DNA from: Symsagittifera roscoffensis
Lineage: Eukaryota; Xenacoelomorpha; Acoela; Convolutidae
Assembly (NCBI RefSeq): GCF_963678635.1
Contig: NC_087063.1
Span: 2,888,580 to 2,952,579, forward strand
Length of the DNA stretch: 64,000 nucleotides
Reading direction: 5' to 3'
Both the position numbers and the translations under genes were made by a program. Positions 11,386 to 22,883 of the stretch are shown piece after piece (the stretch's first letter is position 1; the number at the start of each line of letters is the position of its first letter). Under the pieces are notes generated by a model, which saw nothing but the letters and a program-made list of their open reading frames with translations, searched no databases and was not told where the DNA came from.

Positions 11386-13175
11386 TTATTTTTCGGGGAA
11401 GAAGCCATGTGGGAAGAGGTCTTGGATTAGGTCAAATGATTTTAATAATTTAGCTAATATGCGAATGATGTTTTTAGTTTCTAGCAGTGGCCAAAGCAAT
11501 TGAAGTGCTTTGATGATATTTAGTTCTTCGGTGCCTACTGCAAATTCATGAGGTGTGTTCTGGTTTAGGTTGTAAAGTTTATGATTATAGTTAGTGTTAT
11601 GGATGAATTCTAGAATGGGAATTTCAATGGGTTGTAGGAATTCATGCGGGATGAGGAAGGGTCTGGATTCTTCGTCCTGGAAAGTCTTTGTGATGGGGCA
11701 AAATATATACATTTGGTGGACGGGGTCGTAGTTACGGAGGATGCCGTGGAGGTTAGTATTCTTGATACAATAAGTGAAATTTAGAAAAAATGGTGATGGG
11801 TACTTTGAATTGATGAATTGAAAACGATGGTGGGGTTGTCGTGAGGGTGTTTGTAAATCAAAGTGGTTTTGTATAAAGCGATAATATGTGTAAGTATGTG
11901 TCTGTATAGTGCGTAACATAATTTCGTGGGAGCAGTGCAAATCTCGTTCTTGTGGTGTAAGAAATTGGAAGGTTAGTGTAAATAAATTAAATTTATCTTG
12001 GAAGCTTTGATAGGCTTGTGTGTCAATAAGGGCTTCGGAAATGATGTGATCGTGTTTTTTATCAAAAATGTTAAGTGTAAATAAATATGGTGTTTTGATG
12101 AAAATTTTCTCTGTTAGTTGTGGGTTAGCAAAGCGGTCGCCGTCTAAAAATTGGTCTTGGTTAGGGCGTATGATGTTGTGATCATAATGTTCGATAGTGA
12201 ATTCATTAGCGCAGGGTGCGGTGAATGTTTTTAGTAGTTTTTTAAATCCAACGTATGTGAATTGACGTGGTGTGAGTGCTGTTGGTAGTCTGTATAACAT
12301 ATTTTTGCATTGTTCATTATCCGTGATGGTGTTATAAAGCGGTAGGTAAAGAGGGTTAGTGTAGTGATAGTATGATGTCCAATGTAGTGTTGGCATTAAG
12401 ACGTGTTCGTCAACAAAATTTCTGGTGTCCTCATTATTAGTAGGTGTATTCAAAGTGTATTGAGGAAATGATGGTAATTTAGTTTGGAGAAAGGTTTTAG
12501 TATTTTTATGTTGCGGATGATCAAAATATTCTTTAACTGTGCCTGGTTTATGTGTAATTGGGTGATTTGGAAACTTTCGTTTGAAAGTGCGATAAGCTCG
12601 GTTAGTGCTAGATGATGTTTCTGTTGAAGTGGAGGATTGGTTTAATGATGGAGTATAATCTGATAGCGGTGTAGGTGTGGGTGGGCCGGATGATGTTGTT
12701 ATTGATGACAGATGATGTATGGTAAGAGTATGGGGATGGATAATTTGCTGTTGAAGGGTAATATAATTATCTAATTCTATGGAATTATTGGTTGATCTGT
12801 CAGAAGGGATGGGGTATATGTTGGGGTGACTTGGAATGCATGAGAGGGAGTGGAAAGGGATGGTAGTGGACGACTGGCATTGATGGGTTGAAAAGGAGGT
12901 TGTGAAAAATGTGAAGGGTTGGTTTGGGAATAGGTGGAAGGAGAGGGTTCAGAGTTGGCAAATTCGTCGGGAGTTTCGAGGTCTGAATTATTAAATTGTG
13001 AAATAGTATGAAAAAATGAAATATCCGAGTTAGTGTCTGAACTCGTGCTAGATGGTATGTTAATAATTGCAAAATCAGGTGGGGGGAAAGCGAAAAGAGG
13101 TATAATTGGGACTGGGTTTTGGAGATTTGCTGGGTGGGAATTTGAGCGGTGGAGGGATCCAACTTGTCGGCTCAT
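11386..13175 (-). pseudogene. Unknown terminal ORF of the retroelement (ORF-X, frameshifted)
   Basis: A reading frame begins at 13175 (MSRQVGSLHR) with about 130 residues rich in Ser, Pro and Thr, and stops at 12777. Another frame is open from about 12785 to 11386 and adds roughly 465 residues. Together they suggest one protein of about 595 residues broken by one frameshift near 12785. The C-terminal part looks globular: mixed composition, many aromatic residues and a few Cys, with no signal peptide or clear membrane helix. It follows the glycoprotein-like gene and precedes the 3' LTR, a place where complex retroviruses keep accessory genes. I do not recognise the family. Confidence 0.6.
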
Positions 13176-13244
13176 CGTGGGCTAAAAAAAATGATTATTT
13201 TGAGATTGAAAAGTAGTGGTGTGGGGTTGTTCTATAATTTGTTC

Positions 13245-15790
13245 TTATGTATTATCATTTTGAGAGTGATTTGTTGTTATATGCTGAATAGGGCTGTGTA
13301 CTGAATGTGGTCTAAAGTTTGGGTTATTTGTGATTGCTAAATTTCGAAAATTTCTGGGAACTAAAGATAAGGGATGATTATGTGGTAGGGTTGGTACTTG
13401 TGGTGCTGTAGGTACTGTGTCTACATTATTGTGTTCTTCGTCGTATGTATTTGGTCTTGTGGCTAGTTTCGTGTTAAATTCTTTGATTTGTGCGTCTAAA
13501 AGTATTTTGTTGATGGATGAGGAGAAGATTCCAAAAAATCCTGCAAATAATATGCGTGCTACACTTGCTTGACGGTTGACTTGTGTGTGTATAGCGCATG
13601 TATTATAGATTCCTTTTAGTAGTGAGAAAAGAAATCCAATAAAATTAAAGATAGCGTATAAAATTGTCAGTCTTTCTAAGATGTAGTAGGGCCATTCTAG
13701 AAAAGCGAGTATTTCGTTTTACAAGGTTACAAAACTGAAAATTTTTATTGGTGAAATATCCTGTGGTCTGTATTTTTTGCCGTTTAAATATATTTAATCT
13801 TTAATGTCTTTAAAATATCCGCTGTAGTCTTGTATATAAATGTCTGCAAATCCTGCGGTTTCTGCAAGTTTTCTTAAATTTTTATCAATTGATTGTCGTT
13901 GTATTGTATTCATTTGTGTGAGTAATTCTTGGAATTGTTGTGTTCTAATATGGTTTTGTATATCAGATTTAGAATAAATTCCAATTGATTGTAAGTCTAT
14001 ATTTGGATTTCGAGCGATGGCTCTAATGCTTTCTGGTGAAAACTTTTTTAGTGATTGCATTAATGTAGGGTATGGTGTTAATAGGTAGTATTTATCTTCG
14101 TCAGGGTTCAATTGTACAACATTGTGGCTATTTTTTGATCCACATGGGACTGCGGTATCCCAAAAATATGTTTTTCTTGAGAGTGTATCAACAAAATGTA
14201 CTTTGTTTTTGTAGAATCTGGGTATTCTTTTGTAACAACGTTTATCTTCAAAAACGTATAAGGGTGATACTTTTTTGGTGCAAGTATAAAACCATAAAAT
14301 GTTTCCTTCATAATCAAGAAAGTTTGATCTATTTCCTGATAATAAATATTCTGCGTAGGATATTTTTAATACTGCTAATGCGAGTGATTGTAAGATTTGT
14401 GTTCTTTCTAATTCGCATAGTTGATGTAGTGTTTCTTATTCAGAAAGTGACATTTCTTGAAAAATTCTACTAATTCTGTAGTCTAATTTCATGTCTAAAC
14501 GAATATCATAATTTATGTTTCCAAAGTATGTTGTATTGATAAGTGATAATTCTTGTAATCGTGTACTTTTACTGTCATTTGGTGTTAATTTTCCACCAGG
14601 ATGGTTATTATATTTACGAAAATTAACTGGGGTATAGGGTTTTCCGTCGTTTTTATAAATGGCTGTTGCGTGTGGATTAACTTTAATTTTTCCAGTGGTC
14701 ATGTCGAAACCTTGTTCGTATTCGACAAGTATTTCTGAATATTGTGTTTTGTAGAGTGGGTTTGCATACTTACATGCAAATTCTGTTTCGTGGTAGATTT
14801 GAAAACATGTAAGTTTGTTTTCTATATCGTGTAGATGTCTAAAATTGTTATTTAGTTTGTGAGATGGGTTCACTTGTTCGTATGGGATTGATTCGATGAA
14901 ATATTTTTCATGAAATTTTATCATTCGAGCGTGTATTTTTGCTACTTGAAATGTTGTGCATGTATCCTCGGGAAACCAAACAATTGTTGCTTGGGTTCTT
15001 GTTGTAGGGTCACAATATCCTTGATCATTTTTACAAGGTAATCGGATTCCTTGATAGATCCTTGTGTTATCTGCTAAATCTCGTGTGAGTTGAATTTTTT
15101 CAAGTTGTATTTTCCAATCAAAAAACATTTTTCTTGATATCCTCTATTTTTTGTATCTGCTTTACAATTTGAGGGGTTATTTGTTTCAATGTGTGGTATC
15201 CAATGTTTATCTTTGGTATCATAAGTTAAGCGTCTGTGTGCACCCTTGTATGGGTATTTTTCGTCTAATGGTATATGTCCTTGATAGCGTTCAAGTTCTG
15301 CTTGATGTACTGAATCGCTGAAGACTTGGAAATTTACTATTTTTCTTTCTGCGTGTTTGGTTCTTGTGAGATTTAACCTGTGTAGCTCGGTTTTACAATC
15401 ATCGGGGTTGAGATGTAAAAGTCTTTCTATATTGCTTTGTTAAAATGATTCGTGATCAAGTCTATTTTTATTTCCGTTAGAAACTTGTGAGCAATGTACT
15501 TTCTTTTCGGAAAATGTGGCTGTAAATTTATATCCTATTACTGTAGTTGCTCGGGCTTTTGAATATAGTGTTGCTTTTACGTTTGTGGTTTCTATAGCTT
15601 GTGGTTCTGTTTCGCATTGTGTTACTTGATTTATTGCATATTTTTGTAGTGTTTTTCGTTCATTTTCTTCACAATCATAGTGTGTTACTAGTAAGTCTTG
15701 AGGTCCTGTGCGAGGAGATGGATTTGTATTCTGTTCGGAAAATATAAGGAAAAACATGTGTTGAAATGTCAATATCTTTAAAAGATACAT
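13245..15790 (-). pseudogene. env: Envelope-like glycoprotein gene, chuvirus-type (broken)
   Basis: A frame starts at 15790 with a hydrophobic signal-like stretch (LLKILTFQHMFFLIFS), followed by a Cys-containing ectodomain of about 650 residues. In order, the visible pieces are 15790-15440, a stretch open to about 15120, 15128-14436 and then 14433-13794. The same frame continues to a hydrophobic segment near 13695-13610, a second one near 13560-13520, and a polar tail ending at 13245. Breaks are TAA codons at 15440, 14436, 13794 and about 13717, and a frameshift at a T6 run near 15121. The ectodomain, including its WFPEDTC and VAKIHARM stretches, reminds me of glycoproteins of chuviruses (Jingchuvirales), which are known to occur in arthropod genomes, some as envelope genes of LTR retroelements. 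This rests on recall, not a search. Its position between pol and the 3' LTR fits an envelope role. Confidence 0.65.
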
Positions 15791-16885
15791 GTGTATGATA
15801 AACCAGAGTATGGGTTATGAAAGGTTAAATATCCAATTGTGGTTTTTGTATATCTATCGTATTTATATTTTACTTCTGTTGTGATAAATGGTGGTGGTAG
15901 TGTTTGAGCTGTAATATTTGAGGGGCTTAGTGGATAAGGATATTGTACGATGTTATTAAGTTTAACTGTAATTTCAAACTTTAGTTGAAGGCTGTTTTGA
16001 TTTAATATTTGAACGTTATGTTCTCGGATATCTTCGTTGATATCTTGTCTATATTGTAGTCTGTTAAGTGCCCAACTGTGTAGTCGGTGGCTTTCGTTAT
16101 GTTGTCCTAACAATGGAGGAGGTGCTATAAATAAATTCCAGTCTAATCTTAGGGGTATATTTGTAGATTGTTCACTGTATCGAGTGTCAATGTCGTGTGA
16201 AATATTTAAAGGAAAAAATGATGGTGAAATTTGACTTATGGATGGTGTCGATGGAAGTGATAGTGTTTCTGGTAAAGATGATAATGTTGTATCTGATGAA
16301 GTATCTATTGGGTCGTTTACTAAATTTGGTTCTCCTTGTAAGTAGGATTGTGTTGTCCAATAGGGTAAACGTTCGTTTGGGTTAGGTGGGTTAAAAAGAT
16401 TTTCATGTGTTTGTGCTGATGTTGGTGTTGATCCTAGATGTTCTGATTGAATATTAGGAGTTAGCGTTGGTGTATTTGGTAGTTTTATACTAGAATTTTC
16501 TGAAGTGGATGGAGTTGGAGATTGAGGTATGCTAAAGGTGATCCTAGGAGTTTGAAAGTTTCTATTTCTTCTTGGATCTATTATTTGTCTAATTACTTCG
16601 ATTGTATTTGATTTTGGCTAATGTGTCGGATTCGATTCAAGTTTTGTTGTAGTGTAGGGTATAAGTTATATGTTGGTTCACTTAGTGATGCTTGTCTTTG
16701 AACTGGTTCTAGGGGTTTAGATAAGCGTGCGTGTCGTTCAAAAGTGTATGGGTTATCTTGAAATGAAATTCGTGTGGATGTTTGGGGGTTTTGGGTAGTT
16801 GTAGGTACTGTCGGGTTTTCTTGGGGAGATGTCGGTGAAGACGGGTTTTGTGGTGGTTGGTTAGCAATTTTGGAAATATGTTTTG
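15778..16885 (-). pseudogene. Pro/Ser/Thr-rich ORF between pol and env (frameshifted)
   Basis: A frame without a clear ATG is open from about 16885 to a TAA at about 16592. It continues in another frame from about 16610 to 15778, so one frameshift near 16610 would give about 365 residues. The first ~250 residues are rich in Pro, Ser, Thr, Asn and Gln. The last ~110, from MLGQHNESHR at 16113, look more structured. It overlaps the start of the glycoprotein-like frame by 13 bp. It could be a separate protein (for example a matrix- or phosphoprotein-like accessory) or a displaced N-terminal part of the envelope polyprotein. No family is recognised. Confidence 0.5.
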
Positions 16886-16900
16886 GAAAAATTAAGGACT

Positions 16901-17089
16901 TTAGTGAGAGGGTTTATGTTTGTTATAATATTCTTCAATGAATAAAATTAAAAGGATTGTAGCTAGAGCGAATGTGACTATTGCCTTTGTTACACATTTG
17001 CATATTGTCATGATCAGAGATGATAAAAATGCGAGAAAAATTATGAAGAGTAGAAAAATATCTGTTCTACTAAAAATTGTTCGTATCAT
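16901..17089 (-). CDS. Small two-span hydrophobic protein (62 aa)
   Basis: The ORF begins with ATG at 17089 and encodes 62 residues. Two hydrophobic stretches (IFLLFIIFLAFLSSLIM and AIVTFALATILLILFI) are separated by the short Cys/Lys-containing link TICKCVTK, and the end is basic and polar. The layout suggests a small hairpin membrane protein. It starts immediately after the stop of the ORF at 17090-17329. Both are intact in a heavily damaged element, though this is weak evidence at such a length. The function is unknown; small pore-forming or assembly proteins of enveloped viruses have similar architecture. Confidence 0.45.
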   Translation of the reverse strand: MIRTIFSRTDIFLLFIIFLAFLSSLIMTICKCVTKAIVTFALATILLILFIEEYYNKHKPSH

Positions 17090-17329
17090 TTAAAAAGGTT
17101 GTAAATTTTCGTACCTGTAGATGTGGTCAATGAGTAGGGAAAGATGGGAATATAGTGCAAATAGGGTGTAAAAAATTAAAGCTAGGTTACAAAAAACTAT
17201 TAAGATTATTATGAAAAGTTCAAAAACATCAATGAAAAATATTATCAAAAGTTTAGAATTGAGAAAAAGTTTTATGACAAAGTTTAAGATTATGTTTTTT
17301 ATTATCGTGACTGAAGAGAAGAGAAGCAT
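17090..17329 (-). CDS. Small hydrophobic protein (79 aa)
   Basis: The ORF starts at ATG 17329 and ends at 17090, directly abutting the next ORF's ATG. It encodes 79 residues with at least two long hydrophobic stretches (SKLLIIFFIDVFELFIIILI and CNLALIFYTLFALYSHLSLL), then a short polar tail. It lies between pol and the Pro/Ser/Thr-rich ORF. AT-rich DNA can give chance Phe/Ile/Leu-rich frames, so the tandem arrangement with a similar neighbour is the main reason to list it. Confidence 0.4.
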   Translation of the reverse strand: MLLFSSVTIIKNIILNFVIKLFLNSKLLIIFFIDVFELFIIILIVFCNLALIFYTLFALYSHLSLLIDHIYRYENLQPF

Positions 17330-17966
17330 TCAAGAAAATGATTTGTTTGTCAATTATTTTTTGAATTTCTGGGGCTAAATTCAAGTGAGGTCTGATTATT
17401 TATTGATTTTTGGACAAGTTGGTTGAGTTTCTTGAAAAATTGTTGGGGGCTTATTTTATGGTGCTCGGGAGGTCTTCTTTACTTTATTTTTATTTGGTGG
17501 GTAAACTGGAATATTTTTGAGATAATTGTACTTTAGGCCAAATGATCATGGTTCATGTTTACTTTAGGCTAATTTGCCATTTTTGGTTGGGGGGTTTTTG
17601 AGGGCAAATTTGGGAAAATATTGTTGATCTTTAGGTTATTAGATAAGGGAGGGTTGGAATATTATTGTGGTTTTTATTTTAGTTGTCAAGATTTAGCTAG
17701 TTGCTTATTTTTTAACCTGGAGGTTGTAAAGTTATAGTTATAAATATGCCTGGAAATTAATGTCTATCGGCTAAAACGTTGGTGTTAGAGATATGGAAGG
17801 CGGTTGAGTTTGAATGAATCTCATTGGTTGATTTTGAACTAGAATTATTGCGTTTATTGCAGCATGTTATTTTGAAAATATGGAACTTCAAACTATTTGA
17901 GATGTTTATGAAATATGAATTTTGTGAAGAGGAAAGAAAGGTTTCATTTTTGAAATTCAACTTTCT
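17330..17966 (-). other. Spacer between pol and the hydrophobic ORFs
   Basis: This is mostly noncoding. A 67-residue minus-strand frame at 17960-17757 (MNFKNETFLSSSQNSYF...) is Ser- and Asn-rich and unrecognised. It could be a small accessory exon or chance. Confidence 0.4.
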
Positions 17967-19420
17967 TTAATATTTTGGATTGTGGGATGAATGTTTTATA
18001 ATCTTTACGTGGTTGATTTCTAAGTCTTGATGATTCTCTATGCGTAGATTTTTCTTTCTGTTCTTGTGGCAAGATTTTTCTATCATTTTTCTATTTTTTC
18101 TTTCTTTTCTTAAATTATCTGAATTTAGTGTGTTTGCGTCTTTGTGAATTCTGTCTTGTTTTTGAATTTGCGTATGTTGATTTTAATTAGTTTCATTCAT
18201 TTCTGGCTCTATTTGTGTGCTATTTTGAGTGACTTTTAAACCGGTGAAAGAATATAATTGGGTTAATTCGCGTAAAGCGTATTCTTTCGGATAATAAGGT
18301 AAAAAATTGTTTCTGTGTTGAACAATATCCTTTTTTGTGGTGTCTATGAGTTTATATGTTACTTCAGTGGGTTTAGCAATTATTTGGTAGGGTCCTTTTC
18401 GAAGTGGTTTTAATTTTTTAGAGATTCCTTCTTGTGTTTGGAAATTTGGTACTGAAACAAATGTTCCTATTTTTAAATCGGTGGCTGGCGTAAATCGCTG
18501 ATTAATTTGGTTATTGATATTTTGTCGTTGTAACAACTTCTTTGTTACTTTTTGGTAGATTTCATTATGCTTTTTATCTCTGTTTAAAATCCATTCGGTG
18601 TGTGTACCGGAGGCTAATTTGAGAATTTGTGGGTGATGAAAATGATCTTCATCATGTGTATGTAATGGTAGGTTATAGCATATCGAATCTTTATTTGGTT
18701 TGCAAGGTCCTTGTGCATTTTTATGTGCATTTGCGGTGAACATAATTGGTTTTCTTGGTTTTTGGTTAGAAACCATTGCATATGGTGACATTCCTAAAGT
18801 TGTCGTTATTTGTGAATTGTATGATAGTGGGAATAATTTTACATCTGTTGACCATTCTGTGTATCTTGCGTCATTTCCATTTATGATACATCTAAGGTAT
18901 TCTTGTAGTGAACGATTCACACCTTCGACTAATCCATTTGTCCAAGGTGCATGAGATGAACGTGGTTTATGTTTGATATTGCCTAGGTGACATAATGTGA
19001 TAATTTCATTTTTAATGAATTCTGTACCGTTGTCTGTTACTAGAATTTCTGGTAGTCCAAATTTTGCTATCTTGTGTTCGTAGAGTGTTGTGTAAGCGTA
19101 ATAAGCGTTACAATGTGGTACTGGGTTGAGTGCTACATAATGTGTAAATGCGTCAACAATGACCATAATGTAGGAGTTTCCTTCTGAAGATGGAGAAATT
19201 GGTCCTTTTGTGTCAAATGATATTCTGTGATTGAAGTATAGACTTTGTCCTTTAAAATCTTGTTTTTGTGCTATTTGTTTCTGATTTGGGTAAGGTTTGT
19301 TTAATTGACATATTATACAATCATTGCATAATACTTTGATCCAAATTGGGGCGTTTGGAAAATAAAAATTTTGTGTAAAATTTGAACATGTTTTTTTCTG
19401 ATCCGGAGTGTCCTTTTGTA
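17967..19420 (-). pseudogene. pol: Integrase region of pol
   Basis: This is a retroviral-type integrase that would join cDNA to chromosomal DNA. Upstream of the longest frame the same reading frame shows a Cys pair (CNDCIIC) consistent with the zinc-binding N-terminus near 19310. The catalytic core follows: Asp in ISFDTKGP near 19205, Asp in VTDNGTEF near 19040, and Glu in GLVEGVNRSL near 18930, so the D,D,E triad is present. A C-terminal domain contains GPYQIIAKP and ends with a basic tail. The frame stops at TAA 18183 but remains open beyond it to TAA 17967-17969 with a very basic stretch, so the first stop may be a nonsense mutation. There is a frame change near 19380. Confidence 0.88.
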
Positions 19421-20640
19421 TTTTGTGTATGAGAAATGTTGAATGCTATTAATATCATACTTAAGGGAAGACAGGGGACTTTAGAATCATTTAATTGATA
19501 TTCTAAAAGATCTGTGTTTTCGTTGATTGTTGTATTATTAAATTTTCGAAATTATCGGAGAAGTGTTTTATTTCCTAAAATTGTGGTATCAGCTTTTGTT
19601 GGTTTTGTTTTATGTTTGTGCCATGATTTGAGTTGTCGTATTACTGGGTCTAAATTTTGATATCGTTTCAAAAGTTCAAGTGTGATTTTCTCTGTTGGTG
19701 GGAGAAAAAATATTGTCAATTTCTAGTTTTGATAGGGGAATTGTGTCAAGTGGGTCATGAAGGTTAAAAACTTGGTTTATCGTATGTTTTGTGTCTTTTG
19801 TTTGTGGTCCTGATAAATTTATTTTATCGGTTAAATTTTCTTTTTCAATGAGTGGAATAAGGTCTTTTTTCTGTGAAAATTTTTTGATTTTCTTTTGTTG
19901 AGTGTTGTTTTTTATCCATTGTGAGTGTGGGATTGGTTTAAATGTTGATGTACCTAATAAATCAACTTCATAGTGATTATTTTGACAATCTAGATAGAGT
20001 GGGAAATGTTGTAAATTTTTTATTTGTGATTGATCAATATCAGTTTTTACTGCATATTTACATTCTAGTCGGGGTGATGTTTCGTCTTTGGCGAGATAGA
20101 ATTTAATATTTTTTGGTATTTCGACTGTAGTTTTTCGTGTAAGTAATTCTGGTGGTGTATTTCTACTTAATGTGTCTGGTAATGCAAGGTTTTTTCCTGC
20201 TGTCCAAACTATGTGTAAGTTCGGAAATTACATTAGAATTAACTGAAATCTATAAACTCTATGATTTGGATTCGATTTTTGTGTAAAAAGAAATAGAATT
20301 GGTTTATGGTCTGTGAATAAAACTGTTGGATGCTTTGATCCAAGTATCAGAAACTCATATTCTGTAAGTGTATAAATTATAGCTGTACACTCTCTCAGTA
20401 GTGTGGAGAGTCGTAATTCGGCTTGTGTAAAAAGTCGTGAATTTGCTGATATTAGATTCATTTCATTCGTTCCACTATGTGATTGTAATAATGCTGCGCC
20501 GATGCCGAAATTTGAAGCATCGCACATAGCGTAAAATGGTTGATTTGGGTCTGGAATTGTGTTTTATATTTGTTCTCTTAAAAGTTTTTAAATTTCTTCA
20601 AATCTTGTTTGATTTTCAGTGGTCCATTCAAAATTATTCT
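19421..20640 (-). pseudogene. pol: RNase H region and pol tether
   Basis: The frame at 20527-20228 encodes an RNase H of the Ty3/Gypsy type, recognisable by CDASNFGIGAALLQ and a later LFTDHKPILFLF block. It would degrade the RNA strand of RNA:DNA hybrids. TAA codons interrupt the frame just upstream (near 20560 and 20590) and at 20228. The same frame is readable further downstream into the connection toward integrase, with further breaks. No intact RNase H polyprotein can be made from this copy. Confidence 0.8.
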
Positions 20641-21700
20641 GTTGTCTAAGGATGTTATAAAAGGGTCTTAAGTATAATTGCATTTTGTAAACATATTTAC
20701 TTAAAAAATTCAACATTCCAAGGAATTCTTGGATTTTCTTTTTGTTTGTTGGTGGCTGAAGTTTTTGAATTGCGTCAATGCGTGATTTTAATGGAGTAAT
20801 ATGTTTCGTTCGATGTTATGTCCTAAAATTTTTACTCGTGTTAAGAAGAAATGTGATTTATCTGGGGCTGCTTTGAGATTTTCGTTTTGAAGGATTTTAT
20901 GATATTGTTCTAAAATTATGAACATTTCGTCTTTAGTTTTTGATTGCATAAACACATCGTCTAAATATGTGATTGCGTTTTTCTTTAGTATTAGTGGTCG
21001 AAAACTTTTACTCATGAAAGCTGAAAAAGCTGCTGGTCCTATGGATATTCCATAGAATAATCTATTAAATTCGTATTGTTGACTTCCAATAACGAATTGC
21101 GTTAGGCGTCGTGACTGTTCGTCTAATGGCTTTTGGTTATAAGCACTGTTCATGTCTGCGGTTGTGAAGTATTTCCCATTAATTTTTGTTAAGATTACTT
21201 GTATTGGTTCAATAGGCCAATCGCATTTAGATTCATCAATTAGTGAATTGAGATATTTAGCGTCTATAACTATTTTTAGTTATTCGCCTTTTGCTAGAAT
21301 GATAACAGGGTTGATAAATGTGTTGCCTTTTGGTTGTTCTTCTTTATTAACTGGTGATATAATTTCGTATTACTCTAAAATGTTTAGTAATCTGTTGACT
21401 TTGTCGTGTAAGTGAATTGGTACTTTGTTTGCTCTTTGTTTTTTGAAGACTGCGTCTGGTTTCAATGGAAGGTGTAGGGATGAACTGACATTTCCTACGT
21501 CAAATTTTGATGTTGCGTAGACTGATGAATATTTTATTAGCTGTTGTGCTAACTTATCAAATTCGTATTGTGTTATTTGTGAATGTTGAAAATTAAACAT
21601 GGTTAAAAATTTCTGTCGGTCTTTTGTATATTTTGTTATATCAAAAGTAGGTTTAAAATATGGAGTTTTTGTGAAATAGTCTGTTTTTCTTTTTTCATTT
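20640..21700 (-). pseudogene. pol: Reverse transcriptase region of pol
   Basis: The frame at 21153-20788 carries the fingers/palm core. Visible motifs are TADMNSAYNQ just at its start, RLFYGISIGPAAFS, and the catalytic YLDDVF near 20960. Upstream in the same polyprotein are the conserved FINPVIILAKGE and KIVIDAKYLN stretches. TAA stops at about 21280 and 21370-21372 interrupt it, and a frameshift follows near 20790. The family copies RNA into DNA from a tRNA primer. The YLDD signature and its placement before RNase H and integrase point to Ty3/Gypsy. Confidence 0.9.
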
Positions 21701-22800
21701 CTTATTATGTTATTTATAGATAGTTCTTCATTAAGAATTGTGGATTGACAAATATCGAGTATTTGTAATATATTATTAACTCTGTATGTTATTTCTTTTA
21801 CAGGTGAAGTTGTTGCGTTTGTTTCACAATATCCTAATAATCCTAGGGGTAATGTTACTTTATTTGGTGTATTATTATATACGTGTAGTGAAATAATATC
21901 TGAATGATTGTTCCTTTCGTATTTGATTGATGAGATTGTGATTTTGAAAAATTTGTGAATTGGTCTAAATTTAAAATCTGACATAAAGAGTTGTTGTCTA
22001 TTTTGACTTTTGCTGTATTGATGAACTTGTTTTATGGAGACATTATAGATAGTTCCTGATAGTGGTTTCAGGTGTCTTCGTTCCTGATTATAAATGGGGT
22101 AGACTTTGGAGAAGAATGGTGGTTGTTTGTTTATTCTTTGAAAAAATGTTAAAGCTGTGTTCTTCATTTTTGTATATATGTCCTTTATGTGTAATTTACT
22201 ATTTAATATATTCATTGTTGATATATATTTAGTGATAAATGGTATGCCAATAATATTGTGTTTAATATCGGTAATGTGAAATGTCTGTTTGAATGGTTTA
22301 TTCAGAATTTTGTTTTTTCCATTGTTCTTGTGGTAACGAGGAATAATTGAATTTTTCCATAATTTGTTAACATTGATCCTTGTGCTGTTGCTAAATTACT
22401 AGATGTTTCTAAAGGTTTTAAATTTGTGTGTAATAATCTGATTTCATTCCATGTAGGGATATTAATGATATTTGATTCTGCGCCTGAGTTGATTAAAAAA
22501 TCAATTTCAAGATCTGGTGGTTGAAATTCTTTGTTTTTGGGGTTTTCTAAGAGAAATGGGATTGTCCACATTTTTTCTCGTGGCTGTTTTTTTTGTATAT
22601 TTTGGTATATGTGATTTGTAGTTGAGCTTTGTACGTTGTCTTTGTCAGGTAATTTTTCCGTGTTAATTTTGTTTACTTCCTGGGTGGTTTGTGTATCATT
22701 ACTAATTGGTCCTAAATAGTAGTTATTGAGAAGTTCTAATTGATTTTCATATATGTGTGAACTAAAGGGTTCTTCATATGTGATTGATTCCTAGTCGTTT
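21701..22800 (-). pseudogene. pro: Retropepsin (protease) region of pol, altered active site
   Basis: The frame around 22571-22302 contains a retroviral aspartic protease. The active-site loop reads DFLINSGAESNII, where family members have D-S/T-G, so the catalytic Asp is replaced by Asn (AAC codon). A flap-like region follows, and after a frameshift at an A run near 22305 the other frame carries HNIIGIPFI, corresponding to the protease C-terminal motif. It continues into a pol linker (22215-21700). The region is in the same frame as gag (24206-22884), separated only by TAA 22884 and TAG about 22791. The ancestral element thus probably made a single Gag-Pro-Pol frame. Confidence 0.8.
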
Positions 22801-22883
22801 TTGACAGATATCGTATTAACTAAAATTTTATCATCTGTATCACTTTCACTGTCTGTTGATTCGCAATTTATGTGATTTACTTG

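Noticed and set aside
15778-16385. Plus-strand ORFs at 16037-16234 and 16197-16385
   Set aside because: They are antisense to the Pro/Ser/Thr-rich retroelement ORF and have no recognisable content.
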